Below are positions 9,096 to 18,325 of a stretch of DNA of 64,000 nucleotides, in pieces (position 1 is the first letter of the stretch; each line of letters begins with the position of its first letter). Source of the DNA: Ruegeria sp. 6PALISEP08 (GTDB lineage Bacteria; Pseudomonadota; Alphaproteobacteria; Rhodobacterales; Rhodobacteraceae); NCBI RefSeq assembly GCF_001238295.1, contig NZ_LGXZ01000007.1:1-64000 (forward strand), written 5' to 3'. The translations under genes and the position numbers were made by a program. The notes below the pieces were generated by a model that was not told the origin of the DNA, did not search any database, and worked only from the letters and a program-made list of their open reading frames with translations.

Positions 9096-10718
9096 TTATG
9101 ACTCGCCATGCAGCGGCATTTTGTTGGCGGCATGATAAGCCTCGACATAACCTCTGGCGACGGACCGTACGGCGCGGCCGATCTGGGTATAGGCTTCGTC
9201 TGGCAGGTTGGCAAAGGACACGCGTGCAGACCACCCTGGCGCATCGAATCCGCTGCCGTTCAACAAAACAATCCCGTGATCCTCGGCCAGTTTGAACGCG
9301 ATGTCGAGCGGGTGCACATTCTTCTTGATCCATGCAACAACATCATCGCCTACATATTTGCGCAACCAGTATTCGAAATCGATGATCCCGTAATAGGCAT
9401 CGTAGTTTTCGCCTACATTGACTTCGATACCCATCGCTTCGGTCAACAGTTGGAAACGTCGATGTACAAGCTCCATGCAGGCGGTTTGATAGTCTTTCTT
9501 GGTGTCTGCCAGTTCGACGAGCGAAAAGAGGCTCATCATGACTTGTTGCGGCAGGGACAGACCAGCGGTGTGGTTCAGGGCAACATCCCGGCTGTCCGCA
9601 ACCAGACGATCAATAAACCTGATCTCACGAGGAGTCAGGCTGAGCGTGCCATAGCGTTTATCCAGGGTCTGTTTGATCTCTTCACTGTGCCCAGCCAATT
9701 TGAGGTCAAAGATATTGTCTTGCGCCACTGCGATGACACCCAAACGCCAGCCCGTGCAGCCGAAGTATTTTGAATACGAATACACGCCGATCGTGTTGCG
9801 CGGCATGTACCCCATGACCGAAGTAAAATCATGTACGAAGGTCCCATATACATCATCTGTCAGAACGATCAGATCGGGACGGTGGTTCTCGACAACATCC
9901 GCTAGTTTTTCCAGGGATGCCTTGTTCAAGGCGACTGACGAAGGGTTGCCCGGGTTGACCAGAAAGAACGCTTTTATCTTGGGGTCTTTCAGTGTCTCGA
10001 CCGCCGCATCGGTTAATTGGAATCCATCTTCTTCATCCGTTTCCACATGCACGGATTCGAGGCTGTAATCCTCAAGTTCAGGCATTTCCAGATAAGGAGT
10101 GAAGATCGGGGTACACAGCGCAATCGTATCCCCAGGGTTCAACAGGCGGTTGGCCTTGAGTGACTTGAAAATATAGCACATCGCCGCCGTGCCGCCTTCG
10201 ACCGCAAACAGATCAAATCGCGCGTCGGGCTGTCGACCGGAACACATGGCCCACATCAGATATTCGTGCGCGATGATCTGATTGTGGTGCAGAATGCGGT
10301 CCGGCACCGGGTAATTGTCGCCAATGATCGAGTCCGTCAGTTCGTGAACAAATGCATCCGCATCGAAATCAAATGCACGAATGGCGTGTTTGACAACGGT
10401 CATCAAGGTTTCTGTGCCGGGCATGTCTGCGTTGGCCTCAGCCCAGCCTACCAATCGATCATAGCACCCCTTGATAGCTGGCATTCCGCCCAAACCCGCC
10501 GGATGATCCATGACGCGTTTGGCTTCGGTGATGGCAAACTGACCGAGAGCAAAGAACGCTTCACGCGGGCGGGTCGCGATCCAGTTGGGGTTTCCTCGCC
10601 CCGCATTCAGAAACGCACTGTTGGATTTTCGCGCTTCATCCGAGGCCAGATTGATCAGCTCATCCTTGATCTGAAAAGGGCTGAGCGCTTCGTAATCGTG
10701 CAGTTTCAGACGGTCCAT
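9096..10718 (-). CDS. asdA: Aspartate 4-decarboxylase (PLP-dependent)
   Basis: Converts L-aspartate to L-alanine and CO2 in the cytoplasm. It is a fold-type I PLP enzyme of 540 residues, the usual length of the large aspartate beta-decarboxylases and about 100 residues longer than plain aminotransferases. Visible motifs: NAGRGNPNW near residue 38, FFLVNPGNPSS near 251, LTDDVYGTF near 286, and the PLP lysine Lys317 in YSYSKYFGCTGWRLG. The ATG has GGAAAGG just upstream. It follows aspT after 18 bases, so enzyme and antiporter are made together. That pairing is the classical proton-motive aspartate/alanine cycle: aspartate in, alanine out, one proton consumed inside. Confidence 0.95.
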   Translation of the reverse strand: MDRLKLHDYEALSPFQIKDELINLASDEARKSNSAFLNAGRGNPNWIATRPREAFFALGQFAITEAKRVMDHPAGLGGMPAIKGCYDRLVGWAEANADMPGTETLMTVVKHAIRAFDFDADAFVHELTDSIIGDNYPVPDRILHHNQIIAHEYLMWAMCSGRQPDARFDLFAVEGGTAAMCYIFKSLKANRLLNPGDTIALCTPIFTPYLEMPELEDYSLESVHVETDEEDGFQLTDAAVETLKDPKIKAFFLVNPGNPSSVALNKASLEKLADVVENHRPDLIVLTDDVYGTFVHDFTSVMGYMPRNTIGVYSYSKYFGCTGWRLGVIAVAQDNIFDLKLAGHSEEIKQTLDKRYGTLSLTPREIRFIDRLVADSRDVALNHTAGLSLPQQVMMSLFSLVELADTKKDYQTACMELVHRRFQLLTEAMGIEVNVGENYDAYYGIIDFEYWLRKYVGDDVVAWIKKNVHPLDIAFKLAEDHGIVLLNGSGFDAPGWSARVSFANLPDEAYTQIGRAVRSVARGYVEAYHAANKMPLHGES

Positions 10719-10736
10719 GACACATACCTTTCCAAA

Positions 10737-12422
10737 TCAACTGAGGATCAAAACAACGACCATGCCAAAGATGGTCAGCAACGTATTCCCGATCGCATAA
10801 GGCATCCCGTACCCCAGCGCGGGTATCCGGCTTTGCGCGGCTTCCTGGATCATCCCAAGCGCCGCTGTGGTTGTTCGCGCACCGGCGCAGGCCCCAAACA
10901 GTATGGCCGGGTGGAACTTGAACACATAGTGGCCAACGTAGACTGAAAAGATCATCGGCAGAGAGGTGGCGACGATCCCCCAAAGCAGCAGTGCGACACC
11001 GGCCTGTTGCAGGCCCGCGACAAAACCGGGGCCGGCGCTGATGCCGATCACCGCGATAAAAACGTTAAGGCCAAGAGTGTTCATCAACCACAAAGACGGG
11101 CCAGGAATGCGCCCGAATGTCGGATGCACGGTCCGTAACCAACCCAGCAACAGACCTGACAAAAGTGCTCCACCTGTTGTGGACAGGCTGATCGGGAAAC
11201 CGCCCATGGTAATTGCCAGGGTTCCGACGAGACCACCGATGAAGATCCCCCACCCGACAAAAGCAAGATCTGTCGTGTCCACCGGACGGTCCGCATATCC
11301 AATCTTGGCGATTGCCACTTCGACATGACGCTTTGAGCCTAGAACAGTCAGGATGTCACCACGGTGCACGACAGTTCCTGGCAGCAGCGGCAGTTCAACC
11401 ATGTTGCGCATAAGTTTTGATACATAGACGCCACGGGCCAGCGAGAGCTTGCTCAACTCTTCCAGAGATTTGCCGTGCACCTCTTTGCTGGTGATCAGAA
11501 CATCCAGCTTCTCGGTTGGCGTGTTCAGCAGTTCCGGGGCGTCAGCCTCTTTCAGACGACCTTCCAGCAGGCCGACCAACTCCGACCGGCGACCCGAGAA
11601 CATAACGATGTCGCCCGCTTGAAGCTCCGTGCTGTCTTCAACCTCGACAATAGCGGCACCACGCTTGATCCGTTCGGCATAGACCCGCACACCAGGCAAC
11701 AGGTCTTTGACCGGCTGGCCCAGCAGGTCACTGTCATTAGGGATTTCAAATGCCCGAGCCTCGATCGTTCGGTAGGCCGAAACGATACCGTTGCCGGATT
11801 CGATTGCCGTTCCGCCCCCCAACTGGGCTTCGTATTCCTTGCAGGCCGCAACCAGATCCACACCGATCAGGCGCGGGCCAATCTTGGCCAAAATAATGGC
11901 AGAGCCAATAGTGCCATAGATATAGGTGACAGCATATGCGATCGGAATCTGATTGGCGTAGGTCTGCGCCTGTTCTGACGACAGACCCAATTGATTGATC
12001 TGATCCGTCGCCACACCAATCGCGGCAGAAATGGTCTGTGACCCGGCATACAAGCCAGCCGCAAAACCCAGTTCCAATCCTGCGACCTTGGCAGAAATAA
12101 TCGGCACAATCAGACACAAAGCCAATACACTGAGTGCGAACAACACCTCACGTGCGCCGTCTGCCTTGAGGCCACGGATAAATTGCGGCCCGACACCATA
12201 TCCCACCGCGAAGATGAACATGATGAAGAATGTCGATTTGACTGCCGAGTCTATTTGGATGTGCGTTTGCCCGATGATCACAGCCGCAAGCAAAGTTGCC
12301 GTTACAGTCCCGAGGCTGAAGCCAAAAAGCTTTTTGGGACCGATCCAGAACCCAATCCCTATCGACAGAAAAACCGCCAGTTCAGGATAGCTGCGCAGCA
12401 CATTCACAAACCAATCGCCCAT
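10737..12422 (-). CDS. aspT: Aspartate:alanine antiporter
   Basis: Inner-membrane exchanger of the AAE family, about 561 residues. The start is placed at 12422 because GGGAGGA lies five bases upstream; a longer frame from 12506 adds no recognisable sequence. Layout: an N-terminal membrane block (AVFLSIGIGFWIGPKKLFGFSLG, continuing GVGPQFIRGL), two central regulatory TrkA-C-like domains (near NDSDLLGQPVKDLLPGV and KEVHGKSLEELSKLSLARG), then a second membrane block with GPSLWLMNTLGLNVFIA and FGACAGARTTTAALG. It works with the adjacent decarboxylase: aspartate uptake coupled to alanine export is electrogenic. It is the first gene of the probable operon aspT-asdA-kinase-regulator. Confidence 0.94.
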   Translation of the reverse strand: MGDWFVNVLRSYPELAVFLSIGIGFWIGPKKLFGFSLGTVTATLLAAVIIGQTHIQIDSAVKSTFFIMFIFAVGYGVGPQFIRGLKADGAREVLFALSVLALCLIVPIISAKVAGLELGFAAGLYAGSQTISAAIGVATDQINQLGLSSEQAQTYANQIPIAYAVTYIYGTIGSAIILAKIGPRLIGVDLVAACKEYEAQLGGGTAIESGNGIVSAYRTIEARAFEIPNDSDLLGQPVKDLLPGVRVYAERIKRGAAIVEVEDSTELQAGDIVMFSGRRSELVGLLEGRLKEADAPELLNTPTEKLDVLITSKEVHGKSLEELSKLSLARGVYVSKLMRNMVELPLLPGTVVHRGDILTVLGSKRHVEVAIAKIGYADRPVDTTDLAFVGWGIFIGGLVGTLAITMGGFPISLSTTGGALLSGLLLGWLRTVHPTFGRIPGPSLWLMNTLGLNVFIAVIGISAGPGFVAGLQQAGVALLLWGIVATSLPMIFSVYVGHYVFKFHPAILFGACAGARTTTAALGMIQEAAQSRIPALGYGMPYAIGNTLLTIFGMVVVLILS

Positions 12423-12630
12423 CACTGTCCTCCCGAAATCACCCAGTGTGAACATGGATGTGTTTGGAACTTCAAAATCGCTGACAAGCCGATCTGGACA
12501 TTTCACTCAAAACCGGAAACACAAATCACCGGCACCACAGGCCGTCAGAGCGCAAACAAAAGCGTATTTTTCTGCGACGATATCGTAAGATGCGAATTTG
12601 TCTACAGTTTTCCCAAACGGAGTCGGGTCA
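12423..12630. promoter_or_regulatory. Probable promoter region of the aspT operon
   Basis: A 208-base gap between the sulfatase-family gene and aspT, both on the minus strand. It contains a perfect 10-base palindrome, ACGATATCGT, at 12577-12586, a possible regulator site. No -35/-10 pair was assigned. Confidence 0.35.
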
Positions 12631-14175
12631 CTAACGGGAAGCGTAGTATCGTGAGCGGGATTTTGCGCCTTCGGACGTAATCGAGTGCAGGGACAAAGTG
12701 TGGTCCATGTTTCGCATCCGGTGCCGCAGCATCTGACGACTCAATCGGACCAGGTCGGCTGCAAACTCGGGCTTGTCAGCTACATTTTCGAACTCACCCT
12801 GGCCCTGATGGTCAAACAAAATCGGCGGCAGGTCGGCTGCGAACTCGACCAAGGTAAACCGGTCATCTCGCAGTATGCCCAGACACGAGTCGCTGTTGCC
12901 GGTTCCAAGTCTTTGTTGCCACAACGTTGGGTTTTCAGGTTCCGAGAAATCCAGTTCACTGAAGGAATAGCTGCGCCAGTCTTCGGGAATGTCACCATGC
13001 AACAATGGCAACAATGACCGACCATCCATCGCGTTCGGAGCTGTTTGCCCGATCCAGTCAAGGATTGTCGGTGTTACATCTATCGACTCAGTTGGCACGG
13101 TGATCTGGGTGCCCGCTTGGACCTCGTTGTCAGGCAGACGGATGATTAGCGGCGTATGATAGGCCGCGTCGTAGACCGTCATCTTGCCCCAGCTGTGACG
13201 ATCCCCCAGCATTTCACCATGGTCTGCGGTGATCACAAGCATCGTGTCGTCGTATCGCCCACTGTCCTTGAGGTACTTCACCACACGGCCGATGTGGTGA
13301 TCGACCTCTGTTGCCAACCCCAGATAGACAGCGCGCAAAGTACGAATATTCTCATCCGTCGGCTCAACTTCGTCAAAGCCATGAACAAACTCTTTGGCTG
13401 TATAGACATCCAGCTTTGGCCCGAAAAATGGGTGTAGTTCTTTCTCAGCTTCTGCGCTGTGCAACCGTTGCGGCAGCGGGATATCCGCCGGGTTGTACAT
13501 GTCATTATACGGCGCGGGCGCGACCAAAGGCGGATGGGGGCGGATATAGGTCAGATGGGCAAACCATCCCTCGCCACAATGAGGTGCGATCCCATCCAGG
13601 AACGCATCCGTCAGGAACGCCGTGTCGCTGTCTTCCGCCCGATACAGCGCCGGGTCGTTCAATTTGGGAGGTTGACCATCCCCAGAGACAGGTTTGTAGA
13701 CGTCCCAGTACTGATCAAACTCGTACCCTTTCTTCAACAGGTGCCCTTGCCAAGGATACGACTCTTCAAGGCGCATTTCGACAACCTCAAGGAATCCGGT
13801 CATGGATTGTTCATATGATTTGAGCACCGGATCGTTGGCGTCATGAACGCGCGGATCGGCTGAGGTGTCCGTATAGCCGAAAAGCATCGGCATGTACCCC
13901 GCTTTACGCATTTCAGTGGCGATGTTCGGGGTATCGTGACGCAGCGGTGTTCCATTTCGGATCGACCGGTGGTTCATCGCATATTGTCCGGTCAAAAGCG
14001 AAGCCCGCGAAGGGCCACAGGGATTAGTGACAGAATAATGCCGCGTGAATGTCACCGCTTCTTCCATGAATGCCCGAAGGTTTGGAAGCTTCACGTGATC
14101 CGCCAAAGCGCCGCTGAGGCAATCCGCACGAAGCTGATCGATGATGATGAACAAGACATTCTTGGCCTGAGGCAT
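12631..14175 (-). CDS. Sulfatase-superfamily hydrolase, phosphonate monoester hydrolase-like
   Basis: Alkaline phosphatase superfamily enzyme of 514 residues. It starts at an ATG with GGAG seven bases upstream. The sulfatase signature CGPSRASLLTG begins at Cys53, which in this family is converted to formylglycine. Metal-ligand positions are visible: Asp13 (IIDQ) and the later TADHGEMLGD. Residues that in known phosphonate monoester hydrolases line the active site also seem present: Tyr and Thr in GYTDT, His in YIRPHPPL, Lys in SWGKMTVYD. Length and motif order match those hydrolases better than classical arylsulfatases. No secretion signal is visible, so it is probably cytoplasmic. No formylglycine-generating enzyme is in the window. 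The true substrate (sulfate ester, phosphonate monoester or phosphodiester) cannot be decided here. Confidence 0.85.
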   Translation of the reverse strand: MPQAKNVLFIIIDQLRADCLSGALADHVKLPNLRAFMEEAVTFTRHYSVTNPCGPSRASLLTGQYAMNHRSIRNGTPLRHDTPNIATEMRKAGYMPMLFGYTDTSADPRVHDANDPVLKSYEQSMTGFLEVVEMRLEESYPWQGHLLKKGYEFDQYWDVYKPVSGDGQPPKLNDPALYRAEDSDTAFLTDAFLDGIAPHCGEGWFAHLTYIRPHPPLVAPAPYNDMYNPADIPLPQRLHSAEAEKELHPFFGPKLDVYTAKEFVHGFDEVEPTDENIRTLRAVYLGLATEVDHHIGRVVKYLKDSGRYDDTMLVITADHGEMLGDRHSWGKMTVYDAAYHTPLIIRLPDNEVQAGTQITVPTESIDVTPTILDWIGQTAPNAMDGRSLLPLLHGDIPEDWRSYSFSELDFSEPENPTLWQQRLGTGNSDSCLGILRDDRFTLVEFAADLPPILFDHQGQGEFENVADKPEFAADLVRLSRQMLRHRMRNMDHTLSLHSITSEGAKSRSRYYASR

Positions 14176-14408
14176 CTGGCTTCTCCGACTCCAAACCTAA
14201 GTTTCCGCGGCGAAATGTGTCTGTCTTCTTGCGCTCACGCAACTTATTTAAGAAGCGCTCCGTAACTTTCTTTCGCGGGCTGACAATAGCAGACAAATTT
14301 GCGTAGAAGCGGCCTTATGCGTGACGCGAGCGCCATCCTGCAAAGTAAAAACCCGGCCTTTGGGAACAAAGACTTGCAGGTCCCGAAGGTTTTACTTCAC
14401 ATGTCGGT
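14176..14408. promoter_or_regulatory. Divergent promoter region (sulfatase-like gene / lipid transporter)
   Basis: A 233-base gap between two divergently read genes, so it must carry both promoters unless transcription reads in from elsewhere. No operator or hairpin stood out. Confidence 0.4.
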
Positions 14409-15533
14409 ATGACGCAGCCAGCGATTTCATCCGAGCACGACCCCGACGGCACACATGTCCGTATCTCGGGCGAGTTGCTTACCCAATCGTTGCAAACAGT
14501 TGAAGCGGACTTTGCTGCCATCCAACCCTCGGCGGATCGGGTGGTTTTTGATTTGTCCAAAGTTGAAGCACTTGATACCGGCGGGGCGTGGCTGATCGCA
14601 AATCTTGGTCGCCGTTTCACCACGAACGGTGCAGAGATTGAAATTCAGGGGGCAAAGCCCGCGCACGCCACGCTTATCGATACTGTAACTCACAATATCC
14701 CGGACAAACCTGGGAAGCTTGAAGAACCCCTCAGCTTTATGGACTGGGTCGCCAATGTTGGGCGCGGAACGTTCGGGGCGTGGAAAGATACGCTTTCGAT
14801 ATTGGAGTTTCTGGGCCTTACTCTGCACCGGCTGTTTCGCACCTTCATCATGCCGTGGCGGCTGCGCAAGGCGGCCCTGGTCACGCATATGGAGGAAACC
14901 GGGGTCAAGGCCCTTCCCATCGTGGCGCTGATGGGGTTTCTGATCGGTGTTGTGCTGGCCTTTCAGGGTGCCACGCAGCTCAAGCAGTTTGGCGCAGAGA
15001 TCTTTGTGGTTGAATTGATCTCGATCTCGGTACTGCGTGAATTGGGAATTTTGCTGACCGCCATCATCGTCGCGGGGCGATCGGGTTCCGCCTTCACGGC
15101 CTCTATCGGTTCGATGAAAGTGCAGGAAGAGATCGACGCCATGCGAACGCTGGGGTTGGACCCGATTGAAGTTCTGGTCATTCCCCGTGTCTTGGCCTTG
15201 CTGATCATGCTGCCCATTCTGGGATTTGTTGCCGACATTGCCGGCCTGTTTGGCGGTGCCTTGATGAGTTGGATCGATTTGGGTGTGAGCCCGGGGATGT
15301 TTCTCACGCGGTTGAAAGAGAACACAGATGTCTGGCAACTGGCCGTTGGTCTGATTAAGGCTCCGTTCTTTGCTCTGGTCATCGGCGTGATCTCTTGTTG
15401 GCAGGCCATGCAAGTCAAAGGGTCAGCGCAAAGTGTGGGGCAGCGCACGACGGCATCCGTTGTGCAATCCATCTTCATGGTGATCGCAATCGATGCCCTG
15501 TTTTCGATTTTCTTTTCAGAGATCGGAATCTGA
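14409..15533 (+). CDS. mlaE: MlaE-type lipid ABC transporter permease with N-terminal STAS domain
   Basis: Permease of a Mce-type lipid transporter in the inner membrane. Residues 1-100 form a STAS-like domain (VVFDLSKVEALDTGGAWLI, then a helix and strand), which in E. coli is a separate protein, MlaB. Residues about 110-374 are the MlaE permease: ALPIVALMGFLIGVVLAFQG, VAGRSGSAFTASIGSM, and the cytoplasmic coupling segment EEIDAMRTLGLDPIEVLVIPR. The ATG has little Shine-Dalgarno complementarity. The ATPase gene begins one base after its stop, followed by the Mce-domain protein and a lipoprotein, a full four-gene set for retrograde or anterograde phospholipid traffic. Fusion of STAS and permease is common in alphaproteobacteria. 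Confidence 0.9.
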   Translation: MTQPAISSEHDPDGTHVRISGELLTQSLQTVEADFAAIQPSADRVVFDLSKVEALDTGGAWLIANLGRRFTTNGAEIEIQGAKPAHATLIDTVTHNIPDKPGKLEEPLSFMDWVANVGRGTFGAWKDTLSILEFLGLTLHRLFRTFIMPWRLRKAALVTHMEETGVKALPIVALMGFLIGVVLAFQGATQLKQFGAEIFVVELISISVLRELGILLTAIIVAGRSGSAFTASIGSMKVQEEIDAMRTLGLDPIEVLVIPRVLALLIMLPILGFVADIAGLFGGALMSWIDLGVSPGMFLTRLKENTDVWQLAVGLIKAPFFALVIGVISCWQAMQVKGSAQSVGQRTTASVVQSIFMVIAIDALFSIFFSEIGI

Positions 15534-15534
15534 C

Positions 15535-16350
15535 ATGATGGACGATGTGCAGCACGCACCTACCTCTAGCAAAACGCAACGAGACGCAGTGATCCGCGTA
15601 CGCGGGCTCAGAAACCAGTTCGGCACGCAGGTCGTGCATGAGAACCTTGATCTTGACGTCTGGCGTGGTGAGGTTCTTGGCGTTGTCGGCGGATCGGGTA
15701 CGGGCAAATCCGTTTTGCTCAGAACAATTGTCGGGCTGAACAAACCCGCTGCCGGCAGTATCGAAGTTCTGGGCGTCGATGTTGTGAACGGCCCCGAGCA
15801 AGACCGCCGCAGAATCGAGCGCCATTGGGGTGTGGCCTTTCAGGACGGTGCGCTATTTTCCTCTCTGACGGTGTTGCAAAACGTGATGGCCCCACTGCGC
15901 GAGCATACGGGTCTCAGCGAAAAACTGATGGAGTCGCTGGGCGCACTGAAAATCAGCCTGGTGGGGTTGCCGCAGTTGAGTTGCGGCAAATTTCCATCCG
16001 AGCTGTCAGGCGGCATGCGCAAACGCGCAGCACTGGCCCGGGCGTTGGCCTTGGACCCTGAGATCGTGTTCCTGGACGAGCCAACCGCCGGGTTGGACCC
16101 GATTGGTGCAGCGGCATATGATGAGCTGATTGGCGAGTTGCAGCAGGCACTTGGGTTGACGGTGTTCATGGTCACCCATGATCTGGACAGCTTGTATGCC
16201 ATCTGCGACCGGATTGCCGTACTTGCAGAAAAGCGCGTACTGGTCGAAGGTCCGATAGAAGACATGACCAAGGTTGATCATCCTTGGGTGCAGGAATACT
16301 TCACAGGCCCCCGCGCCCGCGCAGCACAACAAAAGGGCCAGGACAGGTAG
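15535..16350 (+). CDS. mlaF: MlaF-type ABC transporter ATPase
   Basis: ATP-hydrolysing subunit of the lipid transporter, about 271 residues. The start is placed at the ATG pair 15535/15538; the longer frame from 15493 lies inside the permease gene. Motifs: Walker A GGSGTGKSVLL near residue 50, the signature LSGGMRKRAALARALAL, Walker B IVFLDEPTAGLDP and the switch His in VTHDLDSL. The C-terminus (VDHPWVQEYFTGPRARAA) is typical of the MlaF group, which extends past the core ATPase. It is preceded by the permease and followed after five bases by the Mce protein. Confidence 0.93.
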   Translation: MMDDVQHAPTSSKTQRDAVIRVRGLRNQFGTQVVHENLDLDVWRGEVLGVVGGSGTGKSVLLRTIVGLNKPAAGSIEVLGVDVVNGPEQDRRRIERHWGVAFQDGALFSSLTVLQNVMAPLREHTGLSEKLMESLGALKISLVGLPQLSCGKFPSELSGGMRKRAALARALALDPEIVFLDEPTAGLDPIGAAAYDELIGELQQALGLTVFMVTHDLDSLYAICDRIAVLAEKRVLVEGPIEDMTKVDHPWVQEYFTGPRARAAQQKGQDR

Positions 16351-16355
16351 AGGCA

Positions 16356-17672
16356 ATGGAGACCCGAGCAAATTATATCCTGATCGGCGCGTTTACCCTT
16401 GCGGGGCTTTTGGGCGCGTTCGGTTTTTTCCTGTGGCTTGCCAAGTTCGAGGTCACGCGCCAGTACGCATATTACGACGTTCTTTTCGACAATGTTTCGG
16501 GGCTTTCTGCGGCAGGCGGGGTGAACTTCAACGGTTTGCCCGTTGGTCAGGTGATCTCGCTGAATCTGGATGAAAACGATCCCTCGAAAGTCAGGGTGCG
16601 TATAGAAGTGGACGCAGAAATCCCGATCACGGAAGAAACAGTCGCGCAACTGCAGTCGTTGGGCGTGACTGGTGTGGGCTATGTCGAGCTGACCGGCGGC
16701 ACACCAACCTCCCAACGTTTGCCGCAAGACAGTGTGATCAAAAGCAAGCGCAGTACGATACAATCCCTTTTTGAGGGCGCACCAAAAGTGCTGGATGAAG
16801 CCGTCACTCTTTTGGAAAGCCTGAACAAAGTCGTTGACGACAAGAACCGCGACGCCGTCAGCAGCATTTTGGACAATCTTGCATCAGCCACAGGTCGATT
16901 GGACAAAACCCTGACAAGTTTCGATTCCGTCGCCAGCAATATCGGCAAGGCAGCCCAGGATATTGGCGATTTCTCCAAACGTTTGGACCCTTTGATCGAA
17001 ACCGCAGAGACAACGCTAAAAACCGGAACCGATACGCTCAACTCGGTCAAAACCGCATCTGAATCCGCAAAAGCAGCGTTGGACGAAGCAAAAACCACGA
17101 TCCAGACGGCGGACCGTATCCTGCAGCAGGACATTCAGCCCTTCATCGAGCGTGGCTCGCAACTGGCTGAACGCCTGACGTTACTGTCCGACGAAGGCAG
17201 CGTCACGCTGGAAATTGTCAACGAAACCGTTCTGAACGCAAATACGACGCTGGGCTCGATCACATCGGCGATGGATACCGCCAAAGGGGCGCTGTCGTCG
17301 GCAGAGACCGCATTCAACTCTGCCAATCGGGTTATGGAGGACGAGGTTGCGCCTGTTGCCGCAGACATTCGCAAGGCTGCCAACCAAGTAACCGAGACCG
17401 TCTCGAATATCACCGAAAAGATCGACCAGATCTCGGACGATGTTCTCAGCGCGTCCAATTCCGCGTCCGAGCTTTTGGGCACCATCGACGGCATCGTTCA
17501 GGCCAATCGCCGTCAGGTTTCCGATTTCCTGCGTGTAGGTCTACCGCAATTTATTCGTTTTATTGAAGAATCCCAACGCCTTGTCATCAGCCTGGATCGT
17601 CTGGTGGACAAGGTCGAACGTGACCCTGCACGTTTCCTTCTGGGCACCCAAGCATCGGAGTTCCGTCAATGA
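16356..17672 (+). CDS. mlaD: MlaD-type MCE-domain lipid transport protein
   Basis: Periplasmic lipid-binding component, 438 residues, anchored by one N-terminal membrane helix (YILIGAFTLAGLLGAFGFFLW). The MCE domain is at about 40-120 (VLFDNVSGLSAAGGVNFNGLPVGQV, ending GVTGVGYVELTGG). The rest is a long alpha-helical coiled-coil of repeating Ser/Thr/Ala/Asp (for example LASATGRLDKTLTSFDSVASN), which in related proteins can form a needle spanning part of the periplasm. The start is the ATG at 16356, giving METRANYIL; a longer frame from 16284 reads into the ATPase gene. The stop overlaps the lipoprotein start by four bases. Confidence 0.92.
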   Translation: METRANYILIGAFTLAGLLGAFGFFLWLAKFEVTRQYAYYDVLFDNVSGLSAAGGVNFNGLPVGQVISLNLDENDPSKVRVRIEVDAEIPITEETVAQLQSLGVTGVGYVELTGGTPTSQRLPQDSVIKSKRSTIQSLFEGAPKVLDEAVTLLESLNKVVDDKNRDAVSSILDNLASATGRLDKTLTSFDSVASNIGKAAQDIGDFSKRLDPLIETAETTLKTGTDTLNSVKTASESAKAALDEAKTTIQTADRILQQDIQPFIERGSQLAERLTLLSDEGSVTLEIVNETVLNANTTLGSITSAMDTAKGALSSAETAFNSANRVMEDEVAPVAADIRKAANQVTETVSNITEKIDQISDDVLSASNSASELLGTIDGIVQANRRQVSDFLRVGLPQFIRFIEESQRLVISLDRLVDKVERDPARFLLGTQASEFRQ

Positions 17673-18325
17673 TCAAGCCTGCTCTCGCTTTGCTGGCTGT
17701 TGCCATAATCGGTGGGTGCGCCGGTTTGGGTACGTTGAAACAAGCAGCCAAACCCAATGACCTGTATTTGCTGACGCCGAAAAGCACGTTCTCTTCCGCG
17801 TTGCCCAGAATACAAAAACAGATCGTTGTCGAGGAACCAACAGCCACCGCTGCGGTGAACACTGATCAGATCGCCATTCAGCCGACCCCTTTGCAAGTGC
17901 AATACCTACCACGCGCACGCTGGGTGGACCGCGCGCCTTTGATCGTTCAAACGCTGTTGGTGGAAAGCTATGAGAACTCGGGCAAAGTAGCCGCGGTTGG
18001 TCGTTCTACGGTTGGTCTGCGCGCTGACTATGTGATTGCGCCGGACCTGCGCGAGTTTCAGGGCATTGTGGTCGAGGACTCTGAAGCCGGGAAAAAGGTC
18101 CGCATTGAAGTCCGCATGAATATCAAGGTGATCGACGAATACGAAGACAAGATCATTGCATCCAGTTCGTTTCAGGAAAACGTGGTGGCCGCTAGCGACC
18201 AGACCCCGGATTTGGTCAAAGCCTTTGATTTAGCCTTGGGGCGTGCAATGCGAGATGCCGTTGAATGGAGCATTCGCAGGATCAACACACATGTGGCGAA
18301 TAACCCAAGGTCGGACCCCAGCTAG
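17669..18325 (+). CDS. ABC-type lipid transport auxiliary lipoprotein (PqiC/DUF330-like)
   Basis: Outer-membrane or inner-membrane lipoprotein of 218 residues. It has a signal peptide ending in a lipobox around residues 13-16 (IGGC) and no other membrane span. The body resembles the auxiliary lipoprotein family found beside Mce transporters (YLPRARWVDRAPLIVQTLLVESYENSG and DYVIAPDLREFQ). It probably receives or hands over lipid at the far end of the MlaD needle, replacing the MlaA/MlaC arrangement of E. coli. It is the last gene of the four-gene set and converges on the efflux pump gene. Confidence 0.85.
   Translation: MIKPALALLAVAIIGGCAGLGTLKQAAKPNDLYLLTPKSTFSSALPRIQKQIVVEEPTATAAVNTDQIAIQPTPLQVQYLPRARWVDRAPLIVQTLLVESYENSGKVAAVGRSTVGLRADYVIAPDLREFQGIVVEDSEAGKKVRIEVRMNIKVIDEYEDKIIASSSFQENVVAASDQTPDLVKAFDLALGRAMRDAVEWSIRRINTHVANNPRSDPS

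Noticed and set aside
14427..15413. Long open frame (328 codons) antisense to the MlaE-type permease
   Set aside because: Composition is Arg/Gln/His rich with no family motifs, and the plus-strand frame clearly encodes a permease; it is a shadow of codon bias.
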